A stretch of 64,000 bases of DNA, taken from the NCBI GenBank assembly GCA_958353395.1, contig CATWSG010000007.1:1-64000 (forward strand). Direction: 5' to 3'. The position numbers and the translations under genes were made by a program. Origin of the DNA: an uncultured Collinsella sp. (GTDB lineage: Bacteria; Actinomycetota; Coriobacteriia; Coriobacteriales; Coriobacteriaceae). How positions within the stretch are numbered: the first letter of the stretch is position 1; every line of letters starts with the position of its first letter. Below the pieces are notes generated by a model. It had not been told where the DNA came from, made no database searches, and saw nothing but the letters and a program-made list of their open reading frames with translations. Shown here piece after piece: positions 43,666 through 54,296 of the stretch.

Positions 43666-44718
43666 CTAAACGAACCGTACCCCGAATCCGCGTTTGATGA
43701 ACGGCAGCAGCTCCATTGCCTCGGGCGTGATATGGCCCGCAACGTTCATGCGCTCGTCACCGGGAAGATCGACCCGCGCAATCTCAAGCTCGCCTTCGTA
43801 GCGCCCATATCCGCTATTGCTCACAGCGATCGACCCCGCCTTTCGCGGCAGGCCGGCTCCGGAATCCGTCGGCACGGAATCCGGCTTAAGCGTCGTACGT
43901 GACTCCTGAGACCTAAAGATGAGGACGCTCGAGTCGGGCCGGTCGTGATGAATCTGCCCGCGCACATAGGCATAACCGGGCTCAAGCTCGCATTGCAGGT
44001 CCACGTATCCGGCGGAAACTTGAGCAAACTGCGCCCAGCCCGCATCGGAAAGATCGGGGTCGCCGACCAACACAATGTCGCAATCGGCGCCATGTGCAAG
44101 CTCAAGCATATTGAGGGCAACCTTTGACGCGCGACCGCGCTGCGCCTCGACCGTCGGCAGTCCCTCGAATACCGGCCCGCGAACGTTAGCATCACCCGGC
44201 ACAAAAGCCATGATTTCGAATCCAAGCGCCGCAAGACGAAGATTCACCCGAGCAATGTCCTCCAGAGCTAAACCGGTATAAGGCTTGGGGTAAAAATTGT
44301 GGCAGGCGGCAAAACGAGTCACATCGGCGCCGGCTTCACGCCACGATGCGATTTCATCAGAACTCACCGTCGATGCATTGACCACAATGCGAAATACACC
44401 GGACAGCTCCGCGACCCGCTGGGCGCTAAAGCCATAGTCCAAACGAAGGTATTCCAACCCCAGATCGCGCAGGTCCTCGATGCGCTCAAGCCCGAGCAAA
44501 TCGCACGTGCGAGGCCCCACATCGGCAATGAGCGCAATGCCGCGGGCGGAAAGCAGCGACAGCACATGACGGACTTTATCGGCATACGCCGCTCCCCCAT
44601 CCTCGGGAATATGCAGCGAGGTGAACGCATAGCGCGCACCCGCCGCGGCACCGCACTCAATCGTCCGCTCAATATCCTGCAGAGGGCTGGAAAGATAAAT
44701 CGAAATACCCGTTTTCAC
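43666..44718 (-). CDS. mupG: 6-phospho-N-acetylmuramidase (DUF871 family)
   Basis: 350 residues, the size of S. aureus MupG. An N-terminal TIM barrel (starting GISIYLSSP) and a C-terminal cyclophilin-like beta domain (about 240-350) are typical of DUF871. MupG cuts MurNAc-6P-GlcNAc taken in by MurP into MurNAc-6P and GlcNAc. The placement as the last gene of murR-murQ-murP-mupG supports this strongly. Start ATG at 44718 follows AGGAGCG. A hairpin-rich gap of 117 bases separates it from murP. Confidence 0.88.
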   Translation of the reverse strand: MKTGISIYLSSPLQDIERTIECGAAAGARYAFTSLHIPEDGGAAYADKVRHVLSLLSARGIALIADVGPRTCDLLGLERIEDLRDLGLEYLRLDYGFSAQRVAELSGVFRIVVNASTVSSDEIASWREAGADVTRFAACHNFYPKPYTGLALEDIARVNLRLAALGFEIMAFVPGDANVRGPVFEGLPTVEAQRGRASKVALNMLELAHGADCDIVLVGDPDLSDAGWAQFAQVSAGYVDLQCELEPGYAYVRGQIHHDRPDSSVLIFRSQESRTTLKPDSVPTDSGAGLPRKAGSIAVSNSGYGRYEGELEIARVDLPGDERMNVAGHITPEAMELLPFIKRGFGVRFV

Positions 44719-44835
44719 GCTTCAACGCTCCTTTAAAAAAGGCCGGCGGAGCAGTTAACCCCGCCGGCACAACCATAGCATCAAGAAATCTGCCGCGCTC
44801 CGCGAGCCCCGAGCAACACGGCTCGCGATATCAAA

Positions 44836-46266
44836 CTACTCGCCAAAGAACTCGTTGATCTTCTGCTCGTCGACGCCAAAGAACCACGTCAGGACAAAGC
44901 CGGCGGCATAGGCAAGCAGCATAGCGGCAACGTAGCCGAGCTGCTGGCCAGGAACGACGATCAGCAGGCCAAACAGACCGGAAACGCCCTGAGAAACCGT
45001 GCCGATGTGAAGCAGCGCCGCGAGCGCGCCGCCAAACCCGGCACCCAGGCAGGCCGTCACAAACGGACGAACGAGCGGCAGCGTAACAGCATACATCAGA
45101 GGCTCGCCCACACCCAGGATTCCAACGGGAATGGACTCTGCGACGTACTTCTTGAGCTTGGCGTTCTTGGTCTTAAAGTACAGCGCCAAACCGGCACCGA
45201 CCTGGCCGCCGCCAGCCATCATAAGGATGGGAAGCAGGTAATTGATGCCCTTGGTAGCTCCGTCGGGATCGTTGAGCATAGCGTGGATCGGCGTGAGCGC
45301 CTGATGCAGGCCGACGGACACCAGCGGCAAGAAGCCTGCCGACAGGATATAGCCGCCCAGGACGCCCAGCTTCTCGAAGATAAAGGTCAAAACGCTAAAG
45401 ATGGCAGTCGTCAGCCATGCGCCAACCGGCTGGATGACGAGCATCAGAGCAAAGGCGCCGATGATGAGCACCAGCAGCGGGGACAAGAACGTGTCGAGTG
45501 CGTTGGGCATAACCTTGCGAATCTGACGCTCCATCCAGGCAAAAAATGCGCCAGCGATGAGAGCCGCGATCATGCCACCCGCCGCGGGGTTGTACTGCGC
45601 ATTGGTGAGCGGCAGCAGAATGGCAGTGGCAGGATCAGCCGCGCCAGGCGCAAGCAGGGGCATGGCACTGTTGGCGATACACATCATGCCGGCGATGCCG
45701 CCCAGCGCAGCGGAGCCACCAAACTCACGTGCCGCGTTATAGCCCACCAAGATGGGCAGATAGGCAAACAGGGCCCAGCCCATGGAACGAATGCCCTGGT
45801 ACCACCACTCGCCTGCAAGCGCGCCTGCCGTCGAGACGTTAATGACGTTGCAGATACCGTTGATGAGGCCAGCCGCAATGATGCCGGGAAGCAGGGCGAC
45901 GAAGACATTGGAAATCTTCTTGAGGAAGGCCTGAACCGGCTTGGACTCGTACTTGGCTTTCTGCGCGGCCTTGTTTGTGGCCGCAGCGTCAACCACGCTC
46001 TCGTCGGCAACGCCTTTCGCAAGGCCGGTGAGCTTGGAGAACTCCTCGAGCACCTTATTCACCTTGCCCGGACCCAGCACGATCTGCATCGTGTCGTCCT
46101 CGACCAGGCCCATCACGCCGTCGAGCGCCTTAATACCCTCCGTGTCGACGTTGCCCGTGTCTTTGACGGTCACGCGCAGGCGCGTCATGCACGCCGCGTT
46201 TGCGAGCACGTTGTCTTTACCGCCCAAAAGGTCCAGCAGCTTTTGAGCCAGCTCTTTGTTCGTCAT
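44836..46266 (-). CDS. murP: PTS EIIBC for MurNAc or MurNAc-GlcNAc
   Basis: 476 residues. Residues 1-85 are an EIIB domain with phospho-Cys C26 (ACMTRLRV). The rest is a glucose-family EIIC with about 10 membrane helices. There is no EIIA domain, as in MurP of other bacteria, which borrows the shared glucose EIIA. With murQ, murR and mupG adjacent, the substrate is most likely MurNAc-GlcNAc or MurNAc, imported and phosphorylated at C6. GGAGG lies before the ATG. Confidence 0.9.
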   Translation of the reverse strand: MTNKELAQKLLDLLGGKDNVLANAACMTRLRVTVKDTGNVDTEGIKALDGVMGLVEDDTMQIVLGPGKVNKVLEEFSKLTGLAKGVADESVVDAAATNKAAQKAKYESKPVQAFLKKISNVFVALLPGIIAAGLINGICNVINVSTAGALAGEWWYQGIRSMGWALFAYLPILVGYNAAREFGGSAALGGIAGMMCIANSAMPLLAPGAADPATAILLPLTNAQYNPAAGGMIAALIAGAFFAWMERQIRKVMPNALDTFLSPLLVLIIGAFALMLVIQPVGAWLTTAIFSVLTFIFEKLGVLGGYILSAGFLPLVSVGLHQALTPIHAMLNDPDGATKGINYLLPILMMAGGGQVGAGLALYFKTKNAKLKKYVAESIPVGILGVGEPLMYAVTLPLVRPFVTACLGAGFGGALAALLHIGTVSQGVSGLFGLLIVVPGQQLGYVAAMLLAYAAGFVLTWFFGVDEQKINEFFGE

Positions 46267-46323
46267 AACTCCTCCTTATATTGGGTATCTCGTCTAGATG
46301 TCATATCAGCTCACGCCGTGCAC

Positions 46324-47247
<924 letters not shown>

Positions 47248-47257
47248 TTCATTCACC

Positions 47258-48109
47258 TCATCTTTCCTGTTTCTCGATGTAGTTTTGCTTTATGACATGC
47301 GTCGCCCGTTCGTAGTCGCTGGCAACGTAAGCAGCGTACAGGGCATCGACAACCATAAGCTGGGCCATACGCGAAGCCATGGCACCGCTGCGGACCAAGG
47401 GTTCACTCGCAGCGACGCCGAGCACGGCATCGGCCATGGTGGCAAGCTTGGATGATCCATCTACTTTGGTAACGGCCACAACGGGACAGTTGTGACGTTG
47501 AGCCTCGGCGGTGCAGTCCAGCACCTCTTGCGTCAAGCCCGAGTAGCTAAAGGCGATTGCCATATCGCCCTCATGCATGTTCTTGGCACATAAGAGCTGA
47601 TCATGCCAGTCGTCGTACAGATGGCACTCTTTGTCGACACGCATGAGCTTTTGCGCCAGGTCGTGCGCGACCAAACGAGAGGCACCAATACCGAACAGAT
47701 TGACCGCGCGTGCCCGCTTAAGACGGGCCGCGCATCGCTCCAAGACGGTGTAATCGAGCGTTCGCGCCGTCGCCTCGATTGTGCGCACGTTGCTTTTCAT
47801 CACCTTCCCCACGATACGTTCGACGCTGTCATCCATGGAGATGTCCTCGAGGGCTATGTCTTTCTTGTCACCTAAGAGCGCCTGCTCGGCAATCAGTTCG
47901 CGCTGGAACTCCTTGTAGCCCGCAAAACCCAAACGCTTGCAAAAGCGCAAAATGCTCGAGGGCGAGGAGAACGTGACATCGGCAAGACCGCGGACGGACA
48001 GCCCGACCACCTCGTGCGGATGAGCGCTTACATATGCGATGACATTGCGTTCCGCCGGGCTCGCGCTGAGCTCACGCTCGCGAAGCCGCAAAAGCAATCC
48101 GTTTGCCAT
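47258..48109 (-). CDS. murR: RpiR-family regulator of the MurNAc operon
   Basis: 283 residues from the ATG at 48109 (GGAGG 8 bases upstream). N-terminal RpiR helix-turn-helix (VRGLADVTFSSPSSILRFCKRLGFAGYKEF) and C-terminal SIS sugar-phosphate-binding domain (about 120-270). MurR of E. coli is a repressor that responds to MurNAc-6P. As first gene of the operon it is probably autoregulated. No clear operator was identified in the 200 bases upstream. Confidence 0.88.
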   Translation of the reverse strand: MANGLLLRLRERELSASPAERNVIAYVSAHPHEVVGLSVRGLADVTFSSPSSILRFCKRLGFAGYKEFQRELIAEQALLGDKKDIALEDISMDDSVERIVGKVMKSNVRTIEATARTLDYTVLERCAARLKRARAVNLFGIGASRLVAHDLAQKLMRVDKECHLYDDWHDQLLCAKNMHEGDMAIAFSYSGLTQEVLDCTAEAQRHNCPVVAVTKVDGSSKLATMADAVLGVAASEPLVRSGAMASRMAQLMVVDALYAAYVASDYERATHVIKQNYIEKQER

Positions 48110-48207
48110 CTCAAACACCTCCGTTGAGAAGAATTAAAGACCAACGAACGATTCGTACCGGATACAAACAGCTTTTGCGGTACATTGTGCCGCATCGTGG
48201 CGCACAA

Positions 48208-48236
48208 AGGGCGAGCGTTCTACCGCTCGCCCCTCA
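48208..48236 (-). terminator. Terminator of the VanZ-like gene
   Basis: GGGCGAGCG/CGCTCGCCC stem with a 5-base loop, followed by TTT on the minus strand. Confidence 0.7.
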
Positions 48237-48313
48237 AATCCGACCGCTCGGAAATACGCGCGACACAAAATAATTCAACAAGGTCGCATTATCAGAAACG
48301 GGTTTGTTACCGG

Positions 48314-48892
48314 CTAGCGCCTCGCATGGGCGCCGATCGGCCGAGTCGCATGGCGCACTAACGCCGCCGCCAGCAATACCAACAGCATGGCGGTGACATA
48401 GCCCGCAGCATCGAATCCTAAATCGATAACGTCGAAATGCCTGCCGGGAACAAAGATCTTATGTACCTGATCGCCAACGGAGCAGGCGGCGCAAAAGAGC
48501 AATACGGGCACGCAACGGGAGCATACGCTCCACGGACGCCTGGAAAAGCAAACCACGACCACGGAGGCGAATAATCCGACGAAGAAAAACTCTACGGTAT
48601 GGGCAACGCGACGGACGTTTGTGCCCACCCGCATGCGAATGGAAGCAAGTCGGCCAGACCGGACATTCGAGGCAGCCGAATCGGCGCCTCCGGTCATTCC
48701 GTTCTCCGTCTGGGCTTCACCCGTGGCATCGGCAGCCTGAACGCCCGTAGCCTGACCCTCCACCACACGCGCGGTGGACTCGCTCAGCAACGACGTCTGC
48801 ACCGCGTTTTGCTCCGTCAGCACCCAGATGCCCGCCAGCGTTGCAGCGAACAGAACGATCGCGGTCCATCCGATTATTTGTTTTACGCGAGC
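48314..48892 (-). CDS. VanZ-like membrane protein
   Basis: 192 residues. The TTG at 48892 is chosen because AAGGAGG lies 7 bases upstream; an in-frame GTG at 48937 has no site. One N-terminal helix, an extracellular Ala/Gly/Thr-rich loop (about 30-85), then three further helices with the VanZ-type features R-x-x-AHTVEF and HFDVIDLGFDAAG. VanZ proteins are linked to glycopeptide or antimicrobial tolerance in some species, but most members have no known role. The long polar loop is an insertion compared with the minimal VanZ fold. Confidence 0.8.
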   Translation of the reverse strand, partial: ARVKQIIGWTAIVLFAATLAGIWVLTEQNAVQTSLLSESTARVVEGQATGVQAADATGEAQTENGMTGGADSAASNVRSGRLASIRMRVGTNVRRVAHTVEFFFVGLFASVVVVCFSRRPWSVCSRCVPVLLFCAACSVGDQVHKIFVPGRHFDVIDLGFDAAGYVTAMLLVLLAAALVRHATRPIGAHARR

Positions 48893-48999
48893 CAAGGGCC
48901 AACCTCCTTTTTTGAATATCAGCGAGTGTAGCCACAAATGGCATCGTCACCGTATCAAAATTTGAATCGCAACAGGAAGCGACAAAGCGACGCAAACCC

Positions 49000-49605
49000 C
49001 TACCCCGCCTCGCGCATCCAGCGATCGAACGTCCCCACGCACACGCCCAGGCATTTTGCTGCCTGGCTGCGGGTAATATCGCCTGCCTCATAGCTATCGC
49101 GCACCAGCTCAAACTGAGGAGGGCACGGCTTGCGAGGTCGACCGAAACGGACCCCTCGCGCTCGCGCCGCTGCAATCCCCTCCGCCTGGCGCCGATGGAT
49201 ATTCTCGCGCTCCACCTGCGCCACGTAGCTCAGCAGTTGCAGCACAATATCGGCAATCAGGGTGTTGGTCACATCCGGCGCGCCGCTGGCCCTGACGCGC
49301 GTGTCAAGCAATGGCATGTCCAACACCACAATGGCAACCCCGAGCTCCTTGGTAATGCGTCGCCATTCCTCAAGAATCTCGGAGTAATTACGGCCAAGTC
49401 GGTCGATAGAAAGCACCACCAGTACGTCCCCGTCTCCCAGGACGTGCAGCAGCTCGCGATAACGCGGTCGATCGAAGTCCTTGCCGCTCGCATGGTCGGC
49501 ATAAATATTCGCCGAGCCCACGCCATAGGCGCCCAGCGCATCCAGCTGCCGATTAAGGTTCTGATCGCGCGAACTCACCCGCGCATAACCGTACACCGTC
49601 GCCAT
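49000..49605 (-). CDS. Serine recombinase (resolvase/invertase family)
   Basis: 201 residues, normal for Hin/Gin or Tn3-type small serine recombinases. Catalytic region: YARVSS with nucleophile near S11, DRPRYRELL and IDRLGRN carrying the active-site arginines. A C-terminal helix-turn-helix (ITRSQAAKCLGVCVGTFDRW) binds DNA. The ATG at 49605 has GGGGATG upstream. No transposase, phage gene or invertible promoter is visible next to it, so it is either a remnant or acts on distant sites. A palindromic repeat lies 22 bases before its start. Confidence 0.9.
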   Translation of the reverse strand: MATVYGYARVSSRDQNLNRQLDALGAYGVGSANIYADHASGKDFDRPRYRELLHVLGDGDVLVVLSIDRLGRNYSEILEEWRRITKELGVAIVVLDMPLLDTRVRASGAPDVTNTLIADIVLQLLSYVAQVERENIHRRQAEGIAAARARGVRFGRPRKPCPPQFELVRDSYEAGDITRSQAAKCLGVCVGTFDRWMREAG

Positions 49606-49626
49606 CTCATCCCCGCTTTCTTGTAA

Positions 49627-49660
49627 ACCTGCCAAAAGGGACAGGTTTATTTTGGTAGGT
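49627..49660. repeat. Palindromic repeat, ACCTGCCAAAA family, copy 1
   Basis: Arms ACCTGCCAAAA and TTTTGGTAGGT with GGGACAGGTTTA between them. Second copy at 61813-61847. Confidence 0.8.
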
Positions 49661-49781
49661 TTTACCTCTCAAATAGCAGGTAAGCGGGCGGCCGAGCAGA
49701 CGGCAAGGTAGCCACGATTCAAATGCGAAGGGCGGTCCCGAAAGGCCGCCCTCCGCTCTCTCACCATGAGTCGGGATTTGG

Positions 49782-51917
49782 CTAATGGATAAGCTTAAAG
49801 TCCAAGTGCCCACGCGTGGTATTGACGCGCGAGACCTCGACAATCACGCGCTGACCCAGTTCATAGCGAGTCCCCGTGTCGGCGCCCGTCAGCGTAAGCG
49901 CGTCCTCGTCAAACTCGAACCACTCGTTGCCCAGGCTCTTGATCGAAACCAAGCCTTCGACCTGCGTTAGGTCCAAGCGCACAAAGAGGCCCATGCTGCT
50001 AACCCACGAGACGGTTCCGGCATAGCGCTCGCCCAGACGGTCCTCATAGTACTGGGCAATCTTGATCTTTTGCGTCGCATGGCTGGCGGCATCTGCCGCG
50101 CGCTCGGCATCGCTACATGCGCGGCAGATCTGCGGCAGAATGCGCGGCAGCGACTCGCGCCCCTTGCCGATCAGCCGCGGCGTACGGACCAAGGCGTCCT
50201 TGCCGCCGAGCTGCTCATAGGCCAACTGCAGTTTGAGCACGCGGTGCACCACCAGATCGGGGTAGCGACGGATGGGACTCGTAAAGTGACAGTAGCACGG
50301 CGCGGCGAGCGCAAAGTGGCCCTCGTTGCGCGGCTTGTACAGCGCGCGCTGCATGCTGCGCAGAAGCAGCGTGTTGACGAGCGGTGCGTTGGCCGTACCG
50401 GCGGCAGCATCAACTGCAGCCTGCAGCTCATCGGGGCTCCCCAGGGCAATACCGGCAGCACGGCGATCGTCGATGATGCCTAGCTGCGCCAGCGCAACGG
50501 CAGCACCGTGCAGGCTATCGGGGCTCGGATCCTCATGCACGCGATAGCAGGCCTCGATATCACGGTCTGCCAGCCACTCTGCAACGCACTCGTTGGCGAG
50601 CAGCATAGCTTCCTCGATAAGCGACGTGGCACACGAACGTTCACGCGCCACAATCTGCACGGGCACTCCGTCCTCATCCAATAGAGCGCGAATCTCGACC
50701 GTGTCAAAATCGACTGAGCCGCGGGCGCGACGAATGCGACGGCGAAGTTCGGCGAGTTCGTTGGCGGCGACAAGGAAATCGCCGAGGTCGACGTTGTAGC
50801 CGCGGGCGGCCTCCTCGCACGCAAGACCGCGCTCAAGCGCTTCCTCGCGCGAGGCCTCGGCAGCCGCAACATCCTCGGCTGCACCCTCCAGCACCGAATA
50901 CTCAACCGCGCCGGCACGCACCAGCAGCGCCTCGGCGCCGTCATAGTCCATACGCACACGCGAGCGAATCACGCTGGGATACGGATCGTAATGCCGCACG
51001 CGACCCTGCGCATCGAGCTCGATATCGACGGTAAACGCAAGACGGTCCTCGTCAGGGCGAAGCGAGCACAGGTCATTGGACAGGCGTTCGGGCAGCATGG
51101 GAAGCACGCGATCGGCCAGATACACCGATGTCGTACGATGGCGAGCCTCAAGATCGATATGCCCGTCCCAAGCCACATAGTGTGAAACGTCGGCGATATG
51201 CACACCCAGCTTGTAGCCACCCTCGGGCGTGCGCTCCAATGAAATGGCATCGTCAAAGTCGCGCGCGTCGACCGGGTCGATCGTGATGACAAAGCGGTCG
51301 CGCAGATCGCGGCGGAGCGGGTCCTTAAGCGCCGCGGACACATCGAGCGAAAGCCCCTCGGCCTCGTCTAGCGCGGCCTCGGGATAGCTATCGGTATAGC
51401 CGTAACGCGCCATCACATATTGAACGCCCAAATCGGGCGCGTCATCTCCGCCAATGCGGCGTTCGATCGTCACGGTGCCCGATTCCAGGCGCGTCGGGTA
51501 GGTCAAAATGCGTGCGACAACGGCATCACCCGGGTGGACGCCCAGACGATCCGCCGAGGTATCCTCGGGCAGAATGAAGAAGTCGGCCTTCAGACGCGAA
51601 TCGAGCGGCTCGATCACACCGAGCGGACCGGCGGTCTGGTACGTGCCCACCACGCTTATGGCTGCGCGCTCAACCACGCCTTCGATCACGGCGCGACGCT
51701 CGCCATGCGGGCTGTTCTTAATGCTCACGGCAACGGTATCGCCGTCCATGATCTCACGCTTACCGCGGCCCATGACCTTGTAGTCGCCGTTTTCGGTTAC
51801 AACGTAGGCACTGTGCTCATGGAGCTGCACACGCCCGGTCAGGCTCGGACGGCGTTCGCTGCGCACCGGCCCGCGCTTATTGCGAGCTCCACGCTTATGC
51901 TTGTTATTGCGCCCCAT
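49782..51917 (-). CDS. rnr: Ribonuclease R
   Basis: 711 residues. Basic N-terminus, cold-shock OB folds, the RNB catalytic domain with DPVDARDFDDAI (the Mg-binding Asp set) and later HFTSPIRRYPDLVVHR, and a C-terminal S1 domain (about 630-711). It degrades structured RNA 3' to 5' and works with SmpB/tmRNA in quality control. No lysine-rich tail beyond S1. AGGAGG lies just before the ATG. Confidence 0.95.
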   Translation of the reverse strand: MGRNNKHKRGARNKRGPVRSERRPSLTGRVQLHEHSAYVVTENGDYKVMGRGKREIMDGDTVAVSIKNSPHGERRAVIEGVVERAAISVVGTYQTAGPLGVIEPLDSRLKADFFILPEDTSADRLGVHPGDAVVARILTYPTRLESGTVTIERRIGGDDAPDLGVQYVMARYGYTDSYPEAALDEAEGLSLDVSAALKDPLRRDLRDRFVITIDPVDARDFDDAISLERTPEGGYKLGVHIADVSHYVAWDGHIDLEARHRTTSVYLADRVLPMLPERLSNDLCSLRPDEDRLAFTVDIELDAQGRVRHYDPYPSVIRSRVRMDYDGAEALLVRAGAVEYSVLEGAAEDVAAAEASREEALERGLACEEAARGYNVDLGDFLVAANELAELRRRIRRARGSVDFDTVEIRALLDEDGVPVQIVARERSCATSLIEEAMLLANECVAEWLADRDIEACYRVHEDPSPDSLHGAAVALAQLGIIDDRRAAGIALGSPDELQAAVDAAAGTANAPLVNTLLLRSMQRALYKPRNEGHFALAAPCYCHFTSPIRRYPDLVVHRVLKLQLAYEQLGGKDALVRTPRLIGKGRESLPRILPQICRACSDAERAADAASHATQKIKIAQYYEDRLGERYAGTVSWVSSMGLFVRLDLTQVEGLVSIKSLGNEWFEFDEDALTLTGADTGTRYELGQRVIVEVSRVNTTRGHLDFKLIH

Positions 51918-51995
51918 GGCGCCTCCTAACTATCGATTGCGAACTCCAAAGAGTCTACCCAAATGATTCGCTTTCCTGCCGTCCCCTAGGGATCA

Positions 51996-52028
51996 AAAAA
52001 CGGGCCGCCCCATAAGAGACGACCCGTT
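51996..52028 (-). terminator. Terminator of ftsEX
   Basis: AACGGG...CCCGTT stem with partly paired interior, followed on the minus strand by T6. Confidence 0.75.
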
Positions 52029-52052
52029 GGAAGGGGTGAATTCCAGGCATGC

Positions 52053-52973
52053 TTACACGCGCAGGTAGCGGCGCATGGCGATGGCAGAACCAAAGAGACC
52101 GATAATCACGCCGACCAGAATCAGCGCAGCATAGGTCACCAGGTAGTACTGCATCGGCAGGGCAAACGACATCCAGCCGATGCTCTCCTGCAGACGCGGA
52201 ATCATCAGATTGCGCAGCAGCTCCAGAACGCCGATGGAAAGCAGCGAGCCCAAAATGGCCTGCAGCACGCCCTCGGTGATAAACGGGCCACGAATGAAGC
52301 CGTTGCTGGCGCCGACCAGACGCATAATCGCAATCTCACGACGACGCGCCGTGATGGACAGGCGAATCGTGTTGTTGATGAAGATGAATGCGATAAAGGT
52401 CAGAAGGCCAACGAGCACCACGGCGGCGATGCGGATGTAGTTGGTCACCTGGAACAGGCGGCTCACTTCCTCCTGGCCGTACAGCACGCTCGCGTTGACG
52501 TCGCCGTCATCCGCGATCTTCTGGAAATCGGCATCCTTCTTGAGCTTCTTGGCCGTGCTCTCGACCTTGGACGGATCGTCCATCTCAATAGCGAAGGAAG
52601 CCGGCAGCGGGTTCTGGCCATCGAGCGCGCTCATGGTGGCATCGGCGTTGCCCGACATCTTGCTCGTATACTCGGCCAGCGCGTCGTCCTTGTCCTTATA
52701 GGTCACGGACTTGACGTTATTCCACGTCTTAAGCTCGGCCTCAAAAGCCTGAACATCGGCCTGATCGGCGTCATCACTAATGAACGCGTTGATGACAACC
52801 TGATCCTCGACGGTGCCGATCACGGAGTTCAGCATCGCAGAGCCCATGATGAACAGGCCGATGATAAACAGCGAAAGGAAGATCGTGATGACGGCGCCGA
52901 GCGAGGTAGTCCAGTTACGGAAGAAGTGGCTGATTGCCTCTTTGAAGGAGTAGCCTACGTTAGTTGGTGCCAT
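52053..52973 (-). CDS. ftsX: Cell-division ABC permease FtsX
   Basis: 306 residues with the FtsX plan: an N-terminal cytoplasmic stretch, one membrane helix (about 22-45), a large extracellular domain (about 50-170) that binds peptidoglycan-hydrolase activators, then three helices in the C-terminal half with the SITARRREIAIMRLVGAS coupling motif. With FtsE it transmits ATP use to cell-wall hydrolases at the septum. Its ATG overlaps the ftsE end by 14 bases. Confidence 0.95.
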   Translation of the reverse strand: MAPTNVGYSFKEAISHFFRNWTTSLGAVITIFLSLFIIGLFIMGSAMLNSVIGTVEDQVVINAFISDDADQADVQAFEAELKTWNNVKSVTYKDKDDALAEYTSKMSGNADATMSALDGQNPLPASFAIEMDDPSKVESTAKKLKKDADFQKIADDGDVNASVLYGQEEVSRLFQVTNYIRIAAVVLVGLLTFIAFIFINNTIRLSITARRREIAIMRLVGASNGFIRGPFITEGVLQAILGSLLSIGVLELLRNLMIPRLQESIGWMSFALPMQYYLVTYAALILVGVIIGLFGSAIAMRRYLRV

Positions 52974-54180
52974 AGTTGCCGTAACCTCCCCTCTCCTGGT
53001 CGCGGATGACGTGGCCGCCCTCGAGGGCGATCACGCGACGGTGCATGCTATCGACCATCTCGCGGTCGTGTGTGGCGACGATCACGGTGGTGCCGGTGCG
53101 GTTAATACGCTCAAGCAGCTTCATGATGCCCAGCGAGATCGCCGGGTCGAGGTTGCCCGTGGGCTCGTCGCAGATCAGCAGCGGCGGACGGTTGACCATA
53201 GCACGGGCGACGGCAACGCGCTGCTGCTCGCCACCGGAAAGCTGGTCGGGCAGCGAGTCCATCTGATCGGCCAGACCGACCAGGCGCAGCACCTCGGGCA
53301 CCTGGCTGCGAATGACGCCCTTGGGCTTGCCGATGCACTGCAGGGCAAACGCCACGTTTTCGTAGGCGGTCTTTTGCGGCAGAAGCTTAAAGTCCTGGAA
53401 CACGGCGCCAATCTGGCGGCGCAGGAACGGAACCTTGCGGTTCTTGATCTTCATGAGGTCCTGACCGGCAACCAGGATGCGGCCGCTCGTCGGCTTGACG
53501 TCGCGGTTGAGCGTCGACAGCAGCGTGGTCTTACCCGAGCCGGAGTGACCAACCAGGAAGACGAACTCGCCCGGATAGATCTCGATGTTGATGTCGTCGA
53601 GTGCAGGCTTGTTGGGCTGTGCCGGATAGATCTTGGTGACATGCTCCATAAGGATGACGGGCTCGACACCGGCCTGCTTGGCCATCTTCTTGCGGCTGGC
53701 CTGCGGATCGATGGGCGCAAACACCGACGTAAAATCGGGGTTGTTGAGCGCGTTATCGAGGCTTGCGACCTCGGCGGCCTGATCGCTCTCGACCACCGGG
53801 GCAGCAGGCTGCGTGGGGTCGGGAATAGCGGCAAAGAGACCGGACTGCGCAGGCTGAGGAGCCGGCGTCGCAGGGGCCATGGGGTCGGGAATGCCGGCCA
53901 TGGTAGGCTGCGGCGTGGCGGCGCCAGCCTGAGGCTGCTCCACGCGAGCGGTCACGGCCTGAACGGGCTCAAAACCCGCCGCGCCGGAAAGCGCGACATC
54001 GCTGGTTGGATTGTAGGCAAAGGGATCGGATGCCGGCTGTGCCTGATCTGCCGGCTGAGCGGGGGCCTGAGCAACAGGCTGGCCCTCTGAATCCGGAGTG
54101 GCGAAACGACTGCCCTGGACGCCTGCCTGCGTCTTGGGGGCATCATCGCCCGCACCGGAGGTACGGAAGTGGTTACCCAC
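52960..54180 (-). CDS. ftsE: Cell-division ABC ATPase FtsE with long N-terminal extension
   Basis: 406 residues against about 220-230 for normal FtsE. The ATPase module starts near residue 172: Walker A GHSGSGKT (211-218), signature LSGGEQQR and Walker B LLICDEPTG, all intact. Residues 1-170 are Pro/Ala/Gln-rich and disordered, with repeated IPDP segments (97-100, 119-122). The extension may dock other division proteins. The ATG at 54180 is chosen because the frame is open and composition continuous, with a purine-rich AGGAGCACC site upstream; an internal start near residue 166 (MAKQAGVEP) would give a normal-length protein and cannot be excluded. Confidence 0.92.
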   Translation of the reverse strand: MGNHFRTSGAGDDAPKTQAGVQGSRFATPDSEGQPVAQAPAQPADQAQPASDPFAYNPTSDVALSGAAGFEPVQAVTARVEQPQAGAATPQPTMAGIPDPMAPATPAPQPAQSGLFAAIPDPTQPAAPVVESDQAAEVASLDNALNNPDFTSVFAPIDPQASRKKMAKQAGVEPVILMEHVTKIYPAQPNKPALDDINIEIYPGEFVFLVGHSGSGKTTLLSTLNRDVKPTSGRILVAGQDLMKIKNRKVPFLRRQIGAVFQDFKLLPQKTAYENVAFALQCIGKPKGVIRSQVPEVLRLVGLADQMDSLPDQLSGGEQQRVAVARAMVNRPPLLICDEPTGNLDPAISLGIMKLLERINRTGTTVIVATHDREMVDSMHRRVIALEGGHVIRDQERGGYGNYGTN

Positions 54181-54296
54181 TGGTGCTCCTTATCGTCGTG
54201 CGTTTAAACTACATGAGCGCTTTGTATTTTAGCAGTATTAGCTTTGCTGCACATAAGAAGCATGGCGTGCTTAGGGATCCCGTCGGCCGGGCACAG

